Shown: positions 43,923 through 52,826, counted from the first letter of the stretch. The stretch: DNA of 64,000 nt from Microbacterium sp. Root61 (GCF_001427525.1 NZ_LMGU01000001.1:963788-1027787); one strand, 5' to 3'. Made by a program: numbers and translations. The notes: generated by a model from the letters alone, not told the origin.

Positions 43923-44357
43923 TCAGCCCGCGGCGCGTCGGATGTAGTCCGCGATCGTCTTCTCAACCTCGGGGGTCAGCTTGAGCAGCGCGAACGACGT
44001 CACCCAGATGTCGCCGTCGTCGAGCTGGGCGGACTCTTCGAACCCCAGCGTCGCGTAGCGCGTCGTGAACTTCGAGGCGGCCTTGAAGAACACCACGACT
44101 TTTCCGTCGGCGTCGGTGTAGGCCGGGAAGCCGTACCAGGTCTTGGGCACCAGCTGCGGGGCGACCTCGGACACGATGCGATCGATGCCCTCCGCCAGCG
44201 CTCGGTCGTCGTCTGGCAGTGCGGCGATCGCCTCGCGGACGGCCTGCTCCCCCGCCGCGCGGGACTTTCCGGCCTTCTCCTGCGCGCGCAGCTCGGCAGC
44301 CCGCTGCTTGACCGCGTCGCGCTCTTCCTTGGACAGTCCCTCGGTCTTCTCAGCCAT
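43923..44357 (-). CDS. DUF1801/YdhG-like protein
   Basis: The 144-residue protein has a charged helical N-terminus (residues 1-45, rich in Lys, Glu and Ala) and then a DUF1801 (PF08818-like) domain: LAEGIDRIVSEVAPQLVPKTWYGFPAYTDADGKVVVFFKAASKFTTRYATLGFEESAQLDDGDIWVTSFAL. The KTWYGFPAY motif is diagnostic. The family is sometimes called iron chaperone-like after distant frataxin-type relatives; its function is not established. ATG at 44355-44357 is preceded by GGAGGAGCATCAG. Two other DUF1801-type genes lie in this window. Confidence 0.9.
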   Translation of the reverse strand: MAEKTEGLSKEERDAVKQRAAELRAQEKAGKSRAAGEQAVREAIAALPDDDRALAEGIDRIVSEVAPQLVPKTWYGFPAYTDADGKVVVFFKAASKFTTRYATLGFEESAQLDDGDIWVTSFALLKLTPEVEKTIADYIRRAAG

Positions 44358-44476
44358 CTGATGCTCCTCCGTCGGTACGCAGCGGGTCGCTTCGACCCCT
44401 CGAAACACACGCTACGAGAAACGGGCCCGGTCCACTTCTCCGATCCTGATCGATCTGTCAGCGTGTTGAGGGTGGA

Positions 44477-44887
44477 TCAGTCCGCCGCCGCCTCGCGTGG
44501 CGGGTTGAACATGAACTCGATCCGGATGCCGCTGGCGTCCTCGACGAAAGACGCGTAGTAGCGATCGGTGAAGCGCGGGTACTTCTTCGGCGCACGCACC
44601 ACCGTCCACCCGGAATCGACGGCGATCGCATGCAGACGATCGACTTCGTCCGGCGAATCGACGGCGAGGGCCAAGTGCTGCCAGCCCACGCGTCCATGTC
44701 TGTGCGGCCCCGTGCCGGGTTCACGAGCCGCGAACACGATGAACTCAGGCTCACCCTCTCGCTGCCAGGAGGCTCCGTTGTCCGCGTCGAAACGAGTGAA
44801 TCCGAGGGCCGCGAAGACAGCGTCGAACTGTGCGACGGCGCGCGGCAGGTCGTCGACGGTGATGCCGAGATGATCGAAGACGGCCAT
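44477..44887 (-). CDS. VOC superfamily protein (glyoxalase-like)
   Basis: The 136-residue protein begins AVFDHLGITVDDLPRAVAQFDAVFAALGF and has a second module WQHLALAVDSPDEVDRLHAIAVDSGW. It ends YASFVEDASGIRIEFMFNPP. Putative metal ligands are H6, H in WQHLAL and E in RIEF. It may be a glyoxalase- or dioxygenase-type enzyme, substrate unknown. ATG at 44885-44887. It is divergent from the DUF1801 gene at 44959. Confidence 0.9.
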   Translation of the reverse strand: MAVFDHLGITVDDLPRAVAQFDAVFAALGFTRFDADNGASWQREGEPEFIVFAAREPGTGPHRHGRVGWQHLALAVDSPDEVDRLHAIAVDSGWTVVRAPKKYPRFTDRYYASFVEDASGIRIEFMFNPPREAAAD

Positions 44888-44958
44888 GCCGCCCAGTATT
44901 GCGGATGCCCGGGACGCCGTCAGTACGCTGAACGTGCGCACCATCCGAAGGAGATCCC

Positions 44959-45384
44959 ATGGCCGAGAAGCAGCCCGCGATGTCGCCGTCCGACCTGCCG
45001 ATCTCGATCGTCATCGATCGCGCCACAGGGCCCCGACGCGCCGAGGCCGACGAGCTGCTGACGCTCTTCGCCGAGGTCAGCGGCGAGCCCCCGGTCGTGT
45101 GGGCCGGCCGCATCATCGGCTTCGGGGAGTACGAGTACCGCTACGAGAGCGGACGCACCGGCCGCTCTCCCCGTCTCGCGTTCGCCCCCGGGCCGAAGCA
45201 GCACACGATCTACCTTCCCGAGGGTTTCTCGCAGCGATGGCCCGAACTCATGGCAGACCTCGGCAAACACCGTGCGAGCACGGTGTGTCTTTACATCACG
45301 CGGTTGACGGACGTGAACCGGGACTCGCTACGCGCTCTGCTGGAGCGCGCACTCGCCGAACCGAACCCGTACGAGACGCACTGA
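44959..45384 (+). CDS. DUF1801 domain protein
   Basis: The 141-residue protein matches DUF1801: RRAEADELLTLFAEVSGEPPVVWAGRIIGFGEYEYRYESGRTGRSPRLAFAPGPKQHTIYLPEGF, then LGKHRASTVCLYITRLTDVNRDSLRALLERAL. The WAGRIIGFGEYEYRY stretch is typical. The function is unknown. ATG at 44959 follows GAAGGAGATCCC, a strong ribosome site. It converges on the thiamine-diphosphate enzyme gene 17 bases away. Confidence 0.92.
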   Translation: MAEKQPAMSPSDLPISIVIDRATGPRRAEADELLTLFAEVSGEPPVVWAGRIIGFGEYEYRYESGRTGRSPRLAFAPGPKQHTIYLPEGFSQRWPELMADLGKHRASTVCLYITRLTDVNRDSLRALLERALAEPNPYETH

Positions 45385-45401
45385 CGCGCACCGTGGCGCA
45401 C

Positions 45402-47051
45402 TCAGTGCGCCAGGTTCTCGGCCATGAGCGGCGACGGGTCGCCGATCACCTTCGCGTCGATGACAAGGGGTCGGTCTCGCGGGCCGTCCAGCCAGGCCTG
45501 GACACCGGCGAGGTCGTCGAGTGAGCGCACCGTGACACCGTCGCATCCCCATCCCCGCGCGATGGCCGCGATGTCGGTATCGGGGAACCGAACGATGCCG
45601 TGCTTCTCCGGCTCGTCAGCGAAGAGGTGAACCTCGGCACCGTACGCATCGTCGTTGTAGACGACGACCACCATCCCGAGTCCGGCGCGCACCGCGGTGT
45701 CGAGTTCGACGGCGCCCATCAGGAAGGAGCCGTCCCCGGTGCCCACGACGGCCATACGGTCGGGACGGGCGATCGCCGCTCCGATACCGCTGGCCAACCC
45801 CAGGCCGATGGCCTGGAACGACAGCGGCATCACGAAGCCGCGCTCGTCCGGTACGCGGAGGAATGCTCCGGGATAGATGTTGACGTTGCCGCCGTCAGGG
45901 ACGACGACGCGCTCTTCCGGCAGCATCGCATCGAGCGCGGCGGTGAGGGCACCAGGGCCGATGCGGCCAGGCTGCTCCCGCTCTTCGGGAAGATTCTCCG
46001 CCCAGTAGCGGATGCGGCGGATGCGCTCGCCCGTCTCGGGGGTTCGCAATCCGACGCGACTTTCGCCGCCGGACGCCAGGAGTTCTGTGACCGCGGCAGC
46101 GACCGCCGCTGTGTCACCGAGGATGCCGACCGTGACGTCACGGTATTTCCCGAACGCCTCGAGCTGGTCGTCGATCTGCACGACAGTCGGCTGGGCGGTG
46201 AGCGTGCCGTGGTGGGCGGTCCACTGGTTCAGCGCCGCCCCGAACGTCAGCAGCACGTCCGCTTCCTGGATGATCTCCCGCGCGCCGGGTGTCGCGAACC
46301 CGCCCATGACATCGAGCGCCCATTCGTCGCCCGAGAAGAGGCCGCGAGCACCGGCAGACGGCACCAGAATCGCTCCGATCTGCGCACCGAGAGCGCGCAG
46401 TTGAGCCCCTGCGTGCCGTGCACCGCGGCCGCCGAGGATGACCGGGCGTTCGGCATCCGCGAGGATCCGCGCCAACTCGGCGATGGCTTCCGCGGATGCC
46501 CCCGCAGGGATGATCCGCGTCGCCGGCGCGATCGCCTGCTGCGCCGGACACGCTTGGGCCTGCAGATCCACCGGCAGCGACAGCACGACCGTCGCGCGGT
46601 TGCGAACCGCGATGTCATAGGCGGCGATTGCCTCGGAGACCGCCGTCGCCGCGGAATGGATGCGCCGAGGGATCGCGCCCACCGACGCGACGAGCGCGTC
46701 CTGGTCGATCACGAAGTTCCCGACCTCCTGGCCCACGGCGGTGTCGCCGGTGAGGACCAGCATCGGAGTGTGGGACTTCGCGGCTTCGCCGATGCCCGTC
46801 ATCGCATTCGTCAGCCCGCACCCCTGGTGGACGCTGACCGCGGCGACGCGACCGGTCAATCGCGAATAGGCATCCGCCATGCAGGCGGCACCCATCTCAT
46901 GCCGGGCGGCGGTGAATTCCACGCCGGCCGCGACGAGGCCATGGGTGACTTGGAAGTTTCCGCTGCCGACCACGCCGAACACGTGGGCTACGCCCCGTTC
47001 TGCCAGCGCGCGTCCCACCGCTTCCGCAACCGTCATCGTCTCCGTCGCCAT
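45402..47051 (-). CDS. Thiamine-diphosphate-dependent enzyme (acetolactate synthase/decarboxylase type)
   Basis: The 549-residue protein has the three-domain ThDP architecture. The N-terminal pyrimidine-binding part carries the catalytic Glu region (ARHEMGAACMADAYSRLTGRVAAVSVHQGCGLTNAMTGI). A central domain follows. The C-terminal cofactor motif is GDGSFLMGAVELDTAVRAGLGMVVVVYNDDAYG (GDG to N, near residue 435-465). The substrate is not identifiable; acetolactate synthase-like decarboxylases and carboligases share this layout. It is the last gene of the importer operon. ATG at 47049-47051 has GGGAG upstream. A GTG at 47096 overlapping the ATPase stop is an alternative that adds 15 residues. 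Confidence 0.9.
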   Translation of the reverse strand: MATETMTVAEAVGRALAERGVAHVFGVVGSGNFQVTHGLVAAGVEFTAARHEMGAACMADAYSRLTGRVAAVSVHQGCGLTNAMTGIGEAAKSHTPMLVLTGDTAVGQEVGNFVIDQDALVASVGAIPRRIHSAATAVSEAIAAYDIAVRNRATVVLSLPVDLQAQACPAQQAIAPATRIIPAGASAEAIAELARILADAERPVILGGRGARHAGAQLRALGAQIGAILVPSAGARGLFSGDEWALDVMGGFATPGAREIIQEADVLLTFGAALNQWTAHHGTLTAQPTVVQIDDQLEAFGKYRDVTVGILGDTAAVAAAVTELLASGGESRVGLRTPETGERIRRIRYWAENLPEEREQPGRIGPGALTAALDAMLPEERVVVPDGGNVNIYPGAFLRVPDERGFVMPLSFQAIGLGLASGIGAAIARPDRMAVVGTGDGSFLMGAVELDTAVRAGLGMVVVVYNDDAYGAEVHLFADEPEKHGIVRFPDTDIAAIARGWGCDGVTVRSLDDLAGVQAWLDGPRDRPLVIDAKVIGDPSPLMAENLAH

Positions 47052-47092
47052 TCGCTGCTCCCTGTCCTCGGTTGTCGATTCGACCGCGTGAC

Positions 47093-47893
47093 TCACGCCG
47101 TCACCGTCTTGTTGCCGCCCGTGCGCATGAGTTCGCTGGATCGACGGATTCGCCGGTACACGTCACTGCGCACGCGCGCGAACTCGGGCAGCTCCTTGGT
47201 CTCGATCTGGTCTCGAGGCGAGGGCAGCGAGACGGGAAGATCCGCTTCGATGAAGGTGGGCCGGGGCCCCATCACGAGAACTCGATCGGCGAGGTACACG
47301 CTTTCGTCGATGTCGTGAGTGACGAAGACGATGGTGATGCCGAAGGTGTCACGGACGTGCAGAACGAGATCTTCCAGGTCCGCCCGGGTCTGCGCGTCGA
47401 GCGCGCCGAACGGCTCGTCCATCAACAGCATCTGCGGCTGATAGGCGAGCCCGCGGGCGATCGCGACTCGCTGCTGCATTCCGCCGGACAGCTGCCACGG
47501 GTATCGGTTCTCGAAACCCATGAGTCCCACCGATTCGATCGCCGTCATCACCCGCTCGCGTCGTGCTGTCCGATCGCGCACCTTGCGGGTGAGGGGAAAA
47601 TCGACGTTCTGCTCCACGGTCATCCACGGATAGAGCGAGTTCACGTAGTCCTGGAACACGAGCGCGATCTGCTTGGGCGGCCGAGTCACGGCATCGCCGT
47701 CGATCGTGATCGAACCACTCGTCGGCTCCAGCAGACCGGCCATGAGCTTCAGCACGGTCGTCTTGCCGCAGCCCGATGGCCCGACGATCGTGACCACCTC
47801 GTTGCCGCCGATCTCGAACGTGAGATCCTGCACGGCGAGCGTGCCGGTGCCGGCGTCGCCGTAGCGCTTGGTGACGTTCTTTAGAGAGAGCAT
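47093..47893 (-). CDS. ABC importer ATPase, SsuB/TauB type
   Basis: The 266-residue ATPase has Walker A VGPSGCGKTTVLKLMAGL, Q-loop FQDYVNSLYPWMTVEQNV, signature QLSGGMQQRVAIARGLAYQP, Walker B LLMDEPFGALDAQTR and switch FVTHDIDES. The Q-loop and FGALDAQTR wording is that of nitrate/sulfonate/taurine-type importers. It energises the two permeases encoded upstream. It is followed by the ThDP enzyme, whose possible GTG start overlaps its stop. Confidence 0.95.
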   Translation of the reverse strand: MLSLKNVTKRYGDAGTGTLAVQDLTFEIGGNEVVTIVGPSGCGKTTVLKLMAGLLEPTSGSITIDGDAVTRPPKQIALVFQDYVNSLYPWMTVEQNVDFPLTRKVRDRTARRERVMTAIESVGLMGFENRYPWQLSGGMQQRVAIARGLAYQPQMLLMDEPFGALDAQTRADLEDLVLHVRDTFGITIVFVTHDIDESVYLADRVLVMGPRPTFIEADLPVSLPSPRDQIETKELPEFARVRSDVYRRIRRSSELMRTGGNKTVTA

Positions 47894-47908
47894 GTTGGAC
47901 TCCGTAAG

Positions 47909-48682
47909 TCAGTGGACTCGGGCGCGCGCGCCGTGGTGCCAGGCAAGGACCCGTCGCTCGACGACGGTGAAGATGAGGTTGAGCAGGTATCCGAGGATGC
48001 CCAGCAGGATGATCCCGGACCACATATCGGCGATCGCGAACGTCCGCTGCGCTTGCACGATGACGAACCCGACCCCGTTGGTGGCGCCCACCATCTCGCT
48101 GATGACCATGATGATCAGTGCCAGCGGCAGAGCGGCACGCATTCCGGCGAAGATCTGCGGGCTCGCCGCGCGCAGATCCACATGGACCAGGGTGTCCCAG
48201 CGACCGATCCGGTAGCTCTGGCCGGTCTCACGCAGCGTGGCGTCGACGCCCGTGATGCCGTCGACCGTGTTCAACAGGATCGGCCACACGCACACCAGGG
48301 CGATCAGGATGATCTTCGCCTCGTCTCCCGTGCCGAAGGCGATCAGGGTGAAGGGAAGCAGCGCCGGCGGTGGGATGGCGCGGACGAACTCGATCACAGG
48401 ATCGGCCTGGCGGCGTATCCGCGGGTTCTTCCCGATCAGGATGCCGGCGCCTACCCCGACGACGACCGCGATCGCGTACCCGGAGAACAGCCGGTAGAGG
48501 CTGGGGACGAGCTCAGTCGGGACGAGCGCGAAGAGCCAATTGTCCGCAAAGGCGACGAACACATCCTGAAGCGGGGGCAGGAAGAAGCTCGGCTCGGCGT
48601 TGGTCAACCAGAGGATCAGGAGGACGACGAGAATCGGGGTGAGGATCTCCGCGGCGACGTAGACACCATTCTTGAGCCTCAT
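47909..48682 (-). CDS. ABC importer permease 2, SsuC/TauC type
   Basis: The 257-residue protein has about six helices. The EAA-like loop is TLRETGQSYRIGRWDTLVHVDLRAASPQIFAGMRAALPLALIIMVISEMVGATNGVGFVIVQAQRTF, typical of BPD_transp_1 permeases in the sulfonate/nitrate group. Its ATG overlaps the stop of permease 1 (ATGA), so the two are translated together and probably form a heterodimer. ATG at 48680-48682 was chosen for this overlap. Confidence 0.94.
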   Translation of the reverse strand: MRLKNGVYVAAEILTPILVVLLILWLTNAEPSFFLPPLQDVFVAFADNWLFALVPTELVPSLYRLFSGYAIAVVVGVGAGILIGKNPRIRRQADPVIEFVRAIPPPALLPFTLIAFGTGDEAKIILIALVCVWPILLNTVDGITGVDATLRETGQSYRIGRWDTLVHVDLRAASPQIFAGMRAALPLALIIMVISEMVGATNGVGFVIVQAQRTFAIADMWSGIILLGILGYLLNLIFTVVERRVLAWHHGARARVH

Positions 48683-49533
48683 CGCACACTCACCCGCTGT
48701 GAGGCGTGCCAGTGCAAGGCACGACGTTCGATCGCTGCGAAGACGGAGTTGAGCAGCAGCCCCAACACTCCCGCGATGATCACGTAGGCATACATGAGGG
48801 GCACATCGGCACCTTCGCGGGCACGGTTGATCTCCATTCCGATTCCGGGCGCGCCCATGATGATCTGCCCGGTCACCACCAGAATCAACGCGACCGATGA
48901 GGAGATCCTCAGGCCGGTCGACAAATACGGTGTGGCACCGGGGAGCACCACGCGGAGGAAGGTCTGCGCGCCGCCGATCTGGAACGATCGCGCGGTGGCC
49001 ATCTGGACCGGGTTGATCGCCCGCACCCCGTAGATAACTTGAACCAGCAGCGGCCACGTCGCCGCGAACGCCGCGAGAAACACGGTGCCCTCCAGAGAAC
49101 CGGGCTTGAAGATGAGGAACACGACCGGGATCAACGCCACGGAGGGGACCGGCCGCAGGAACTCCACTATCGGCCGAGTGGCGCGATAGGCGAGCTCACT
49201 CGTCCCGAGAAGTAGGCCGAGGGGTACAGCCACCACCGCCGCGATCAGGAGGCCCAGAAACCAGGCGAGCAGCGTCATCCCGATCGCCTGCCAGGCAACC
49301 GGCTCGGTCAGCAGCTCAAAGAGGCGACCGATCACGACGCTCGGCGGGGGCAGGTAACGCGACGGAAGGATCTCCAGTCGCGTCACCAGCTCCAGCACCA
49401 GGATGATCACGAGCGCGCCGCCGAGCGAACTCACCCGTAGCCACACTCTGGCGAGGATGCCGTCGCTGCGTCGAAGGGCGGACTCCTCGTCGACTTTCGC
49501 GCGGAGCGGGCGGACGGGCGGCGGCGCGGTCAT
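48679..49533 (-). CDS. ABC importer permease 1, SsuC/TauC type
   Basis: The 284-residue protein has a 30-residue cytoplasmic N-terminus and about six helices. EFLRPVPSVALIPVVFLIFKPGS lies near residue 120. The coupling loop is MATARSFQIGGAQTFLRVVLPGATPYLSTGLRISSSVALILVVTGQIIMGAPGIGMEI. Two non-identical permeases in tandem are less common in this importer group, where one permease usually homodimerises. ATG at 49531-49533 is 11 bases after the binding-protein gene. Confidence 0.94.
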   Translation of the reverse strand: MTAPPPVRPLRAKVDEESALRRSDGILARVWLRVSSLGGALVIILVLELVTRLEILPSRYLPPPSVVIGRLFELLTEPVAWQAIGMTLLAWFLGLLIAAVVAVPLGLLLGTSELAYRATRPIVEFLRPVPSVALIPVVFLIFKPGSLEGTVFLAAFAATWPLLVQVIYGVRAINPVQMATARSFQIGGAQTFLRVVLPGATPYLSTGLRISSSVALILVVTGQIIMGAPGIGMEINRAREGADVPLMYAYVIIAGVLGLLLNSVFAAIERRALHWHASQRVSVR

Positions 49534-49544
49534 GAGCCTGTTCC

Positions 49545-50534
49545 TCAGCCCTGGATCAGTTGATCCAGGTCGGGCGCCTTGGCCACGACCTCGAACTCGA
49601 CGAGGAGATCGGCCAGGGTGTCCAGCTGTGCCCGGTCGAGCGCGGATCGGAAGATCGGCAGGCGGATCTGCTCGGCCAACTCCGGGGTCAGCGCGGTGTA
49701 GGTCGGGAGGATCGCGCGGACCGCGTCGTCGTTCTCCGCCGCGAACTCGATCGATGCGGTGATCGCCCTCGTGAACCGATCGACGAGATCTGCCTCGTTC
49801 TCGGTGATGTCCACCGAAGTCGCCCACGCGCCGTTGGGGAAGTTGGCGCCGAGGTTGTACGACGGGGTGTCGATGACTCGCCCCCCGTCTGCCAGCGTGC
49901 CGGTGATGAAGGGCTCAGAGCCGAACGCGGCGTCAACGGTGCCGTTGGCGAGTGCTGCGGGCACCTCGGAGAACGGAATCTCGACGAACTGCACCGTCGT
50001 GTCATCCACATCCTGCTGCCTGAGGGATGCGCGGATCGTCGCCTCGGCCACACCTTTGAGCGCGTTCACACCGATCTTGGCGCCCTCGAGGTCGGTTGCG
50101 GTCTTCGCCGTGGAGTCCGCCCCGACGAGCAGCGCCTGCCACTCCTCATCCGGGGTCCCGCCACCGACATCGTTGGCCGCGATGATGGCCAAGGGCAGCC
50201 CGTTCGCGGCCGCAGCGAAGAGCGGCACATAGCCGGCGACAATGAAGTCGAATGAACCTGCCTGCAGGCCGGCGATCATCTCCGCTCCCCCGCCGACCGT
50301 AGTCATGTTCAGGTCGAGGCCTTCGTCGGCGAAGAAGCCTTCCGCCTCGCCGAGGTACACGGCCGCCATATTCGAGGTGGGCAGAACTGCCACATTCACC
50401 GTCCGCATCTCCGCGTCTCCGCTCTGTGCGGGAGCGGCCTGATCGCCCGAAGAGCACCCTGCCAGCACAGTCGTCGTCACCGCGCCGACGGCGGCGGCTG
50501 TCACCAGCCGCGCCATCCATGATCGCTTCGTCAT
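49545..50534 (-). CDS. ABC importer substrate-binding lipoprotein, NMT1/SsuA type
   Basis: The 329-residue protein has a lipobox TVLAGC (C27) and then the NMT1/SsuA/TauA-like fold: VNVAVLPTSNMAAVYLGEAEGFFADEGLDLNMTTVGGGAEMIAGLQAGSFDFIVAGYVPLFAAAANGLPLAIIAAN. DLEGAKIGVNALKGVAEATIRASLRQ lies around residue 150. It captures the substrate outside the membrane for the two permeases and the ATPase downstream. The ligand (sulfonate, aromatic acid, pyrimidine or other) cannot be read from the sequence. ATG at 50532-50534 follows CAAGGAGGCTCGACAG. It is divergent from a LysR gene that likely controls it. Confidence 0.94.
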   Translation of the reverse strand: MTKRSWMARLVTAAAVGAVTTTVLAGCSSGDQAAPAQSGDAEMRTVNVAVLPTSNMAAVYLGEAEGFFADEGLDLNMTTVGGGAEMIAGLQAGSFDFIVAGYVPLFAAAANGLPLAIIAANDVGGGTPDEEWQALLVGADSTAKTATDLEGAKIGVNALKGVAEATIRASLRQQDVDDTTVQFVEIPFSEVPAALANGTVDAAFGSEPFITGTLADGGRVIDTPSYNLGANFPNGAWATSVDITENEADLVDRFTRAITASIEFAAENDDAVRAILPTYTALTPELAEQIRLPIFRSALDRAQLDTLADLLVEFEVVAKAPDLDQLIQG

Positions 50535-50630
50535 CTGTCGAGCCTCCTTGATCGAACGTGTTCCGCCGCCGGCTCCATCGCCGACGACTCCGGCAAGTAT
50601 GCGATACCCAATCTGCAACCGGTACTTACG

Positions 50631-50658
50631 ACTTATTAAGTGATGCATTAGCGTCACT
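50631..50658. promoter_or_regulatory. Inverted repeats in the LysR/importer divergent promoter
   Basis: ACTTATTAAGT (50631-50641) is a perfect odd palindrome. AGTGA (50639-50643) and TCACT (50654-50658) form a second inverted repeat with a 10-base gap, and TTAGCGTCACTAA overlaps it. The AT-rich T-N11-A-like layout between the divergent lysR and importer genes is where a LysR regulator would bind. Confidence 0.6.
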
Positions 50659-50696
50659 AATACGTACTGGCAATCGGGAAGACTCGGTGGACACGC

Positions 50697-51647
50697 ATGG
50701 ACCTCAACCTGCTCAAGGTCTTCGTCGCCGTCTACGAAACGGGAACGGTGACGGCCGCGGCCGAGCGCCTATTCGTGACGCAATCAGCCGTCAGCCAGTC
50801 CCTGACGCGGCTGCGACGCGAACTGGGCGATCAGCTCTTCGGCCGAGACGGTCGGGCGCTCCGCGCCACCCCGGCCGCACATACGCTCTATCCCGAATTC
50901 CACGCCGCCCTCAGCAGAGTGGAATCCGCCGTCGCCGCGCTCCGAGACTTCGACCCCGCGACAGCCCAGCACCGGTTCCGACTCGCTCTGTCCGAACTGG
51001 GCGAAGTCGGGTTCCTCCCGACCATCCTGCGAGCTCTCGCCGATTCCGCTCCCGGGATCGAAGTCGAAGTCGTCCCCCTGGACGTGCGCGCTCTTCCGGA
51101 ATGGCTCGCGCGCGGACGGGTCGACCTCGCGATCGCCTCGACACCACCACCGGGCGAGTTCACCGGGCCGATCCTCAAGTCCGAGCGCTACGTGCTCCTC
51201 ATGTCCGCGACCCATCCGCTCGCGACCCGGAAGTCCATCACGCGGCAGTCATTCGCGAACGCCCGGTATCTGATGACATCCAGCGATTCGGCGGCGCCGG
51301 GTGTCGAAGCGGCGCTGGAGCGCGCGGGCGTCCGGATCACCCCCGAGCTGGTGGTCGGCCACACATCGGCACTGCCGGGGTTGCTTCATGCGGGCCCGTG
51401 GATCACCGTCGTCCCGTCAAGCCTTGCCGAGAACTGGATGCCGATGTGGCCGCTGGTCACGCGACCGCTTCCGGTCGACCTCGCGCCCATCCATGTCAGG
51501 CTCTACTCGCGATCGACGAGCCCGCAAAGCGCCGCCCTCCGCTGGTTTCACCAGGCCATCGTGACGGCGGTGCACTCCGCGCCGCCGCAGTTCTGGTCTC
51601 CTCCGACCGGGTCGAGCACCGACGTCGCTTCCCGCCTTCCCGCGTGA
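50697..51647 (+). CDS. LysR family transcriptional regulator
   Basis: The 316-residue protein has the LysR winged helix (MDLNLLKVFVAVYETGTVTAAAERLFVTQSAVSQSLTRLRRELGDQLFGRDGRALRATPAA) and a full periplasmic-binding-like effector domain. FRLALSELGEVGFLPTILRAL marks its first strand and helix. It is divergent from the SsuABC-type importer and ThDP enzyme operon, with inverted repeats between, so it most likely regulates that operon in response to the imported compound (inference from context). ATG at 50697 gives the standard N-terminus. Confidence 0.94.
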   Translation: MDLNLLKVFVAVYETGTVTAAAERLFVTQSAVSQSLTRLRRELGDQLFGRDGRALRATPAAHTLYPEFHAALSRVESAVAALRDFDPATAQHRFRLALSELGEVGFLPTILRALADSAPGIEVEVVPLDVRALPEWLARGRVDLAIASTPPPGEFTGPILKSERYVLLMSATHPLATRKSITRQSFANARYLMTSSDSAAPGVEAALERAGVRITPELVVGHTSALPGLLHAGPWITVVPSSLAENWMPMWPLVTRPLPVDLAPIHVRLYSRSTSPQSAALRWFHQAIVTAVHSAPPQFWSPPTGSSTDVASRLPA

Positions 51648-51696
51648 GGCGGGTTACGCTCTCGGGACTGACTCCCCCGACGAACGGAGCCGACAC

Positions 51697-52212
51697 ATGC
51701 GCACAGCCCTGAGCGGATGCGCCGCGGTGATGCTTCTCGCGGTCGTCCTCGCCGGGTGCGCGTCCCCTGCGGACACGCCCACAGCCTCGAGCGCGTCACC
51801 CACCCCCACGTGCGCTGTCGCCGCACAGCCGGGCGTCGAGCCGCCGGCCGGCTGCGTCGTGTACGACCCCGAGCAGAACATGGCCTCGAACGAGACCTAC
51901 CGGGAGCGCATGGCCCAGCCCGAAGCCGGCCGCATCGCCGGGGAAGCCTTGCTCGAGCCCGTCACCACAGCCCTGACCGGTCTGCGCTCATCGGGTGCCG
52001 AGCTGACGGATGACGCCGTCCGGGCCGCACTCGCCGCCGCGGGCGTGGCCGAGGAGCACATCCAGACGACCGGGTCCGAGGGCGCCATCGCGTTCGGCGC
52101 GGCGGTAGCCGGCGGAGGCTGCATCTTCGGGGGCGTCACCGCGGAGGCGGCGACCGTCGAGGTCGGCGGCTACATCATGGACGGCGGATGCCTCGCGATG
52201 GTCGGCCACTGA
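51697..52212 (+). CDS. Small lipoprotein of unknown function
   Basis: The 171-residue protein has a signal peptide with lipobox VVLAGC (C21), a Thr/Ser/Pro linker, then a domain with cysteines in PTCAVAA, PAGCVVYDPEQNM, GGGCIFGG and DGGCLAM that may form disulfides. It contains TDDAVRAALAAAGVAEEHIQTTG. No family is recognised. ATG at 51697 follows GGAGCCGACAC. It comes 49 bases after lysR in the same direction but has a TACGCT -10 candidate of its own near 51655. Confidence 0.83.
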   Translation: MRTALSGCAAVMLLAVVLAGCASPADTPTASSASPTPTCAVAAQPGVEPPAGCVVYDPEQNMASNETYRERMAQPEAGRIAGEALLEPVTTALTGLRSSGAELTDDAVRAALAAAGVAEEHIQTTGSEGAIAFGAAVAGGGCIFGGVTAEAATVEVGGYIMDGGCLAMVGH

Positions 52213-52262
52213 AGCCTCTCCGCCACGGTGCGACACCGGGCCGCCAGCACTTCAGCGCAGGC

Positions 52263-52826
52263 TCAGTCCCAGTCGAGGTACTCCTCGATGATGAACGCGG
52301 TCTCGATCGGATGCGTCAGCGGGAACGAATGGCCGGCACCGTCGAGAGTCTTGACGGAGGCACGTTCGGGGGCCGTGGCCTGCAGCGCGTCGCCGTTGGC
52401 CGGAAGCGTGATCTCGTCGTCCGCGCCCTGGATGATCAACACCGGGATGAGCGGGGTGAGGGGCGTCTGCGTCTCTTCGACGCCCAACAACAGGAGCCCG
52501 TTAGACCGTTCGGGGTGGGCGGCCGCGAACGCGCGGGCCACGGTTCCGCCGGCGCCGTGTCCGCCGATCCACGTGTGCTCTAGACCGAGGTGATCCAACA
52601 CGGCGACCACGTCGTCAACCTGCTCGTCCGCACCGGCCGACGCCGCTCGGGCACCGATCAGCACGACGTGGAACCCCGCCTCCTCGACGAGGTAGTGCGA
52701 GATGACTCCCAGCCCGTCGGCCCTGATCTCTCCCTCGGGCAGCAGCACCAACGACACCGGCCCCTCTCCCTCGACGACGAACGGGATGGCACGGCCTTCG
52801 GGCTCGAAAATCTGGGGTTCGGTCAT
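52263..52826 (-). CDS. Alpha/beta-hydrolase-fold protein lacking the nucleophile serine
   Basis: The 187-residue protein has the hydrolase layout. The nucleophile elbow reads WIGGHGAGGTVARAFAAAHPE, where G91 stands in place of the usual Ser in G-x-S-x-G. D136/D137 (IIQGADDEITLP) and H166 (LDGAGHSFPLTHP) hold the acid and histidine positions. With the nucleophile missing, it may be a non-enzymatic binding protein or use another chemistry. It is shorter than most family members (about 250-300). ATG at 52824-52826 follows GAGAGGACTCCCGAC. It stands alone. Confidence 0.85.
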   Translation of the reverse strand: MTEPQIFEPEGRAIPFVVEGEGPVSLVLLPEGEIRADGLGVISHYLVEEAGFHVVLIGARAASAGADEQVDDVVAVLDHLGLEHTWIGGHGAGGTVARAFAAAHPERSNGLLLLGVEETQTPLTPLIPVLIIQGADDEITLPANGDALQATAPERASVKTLDGAGHSFPLTHPIETAFIIEEYLDWD

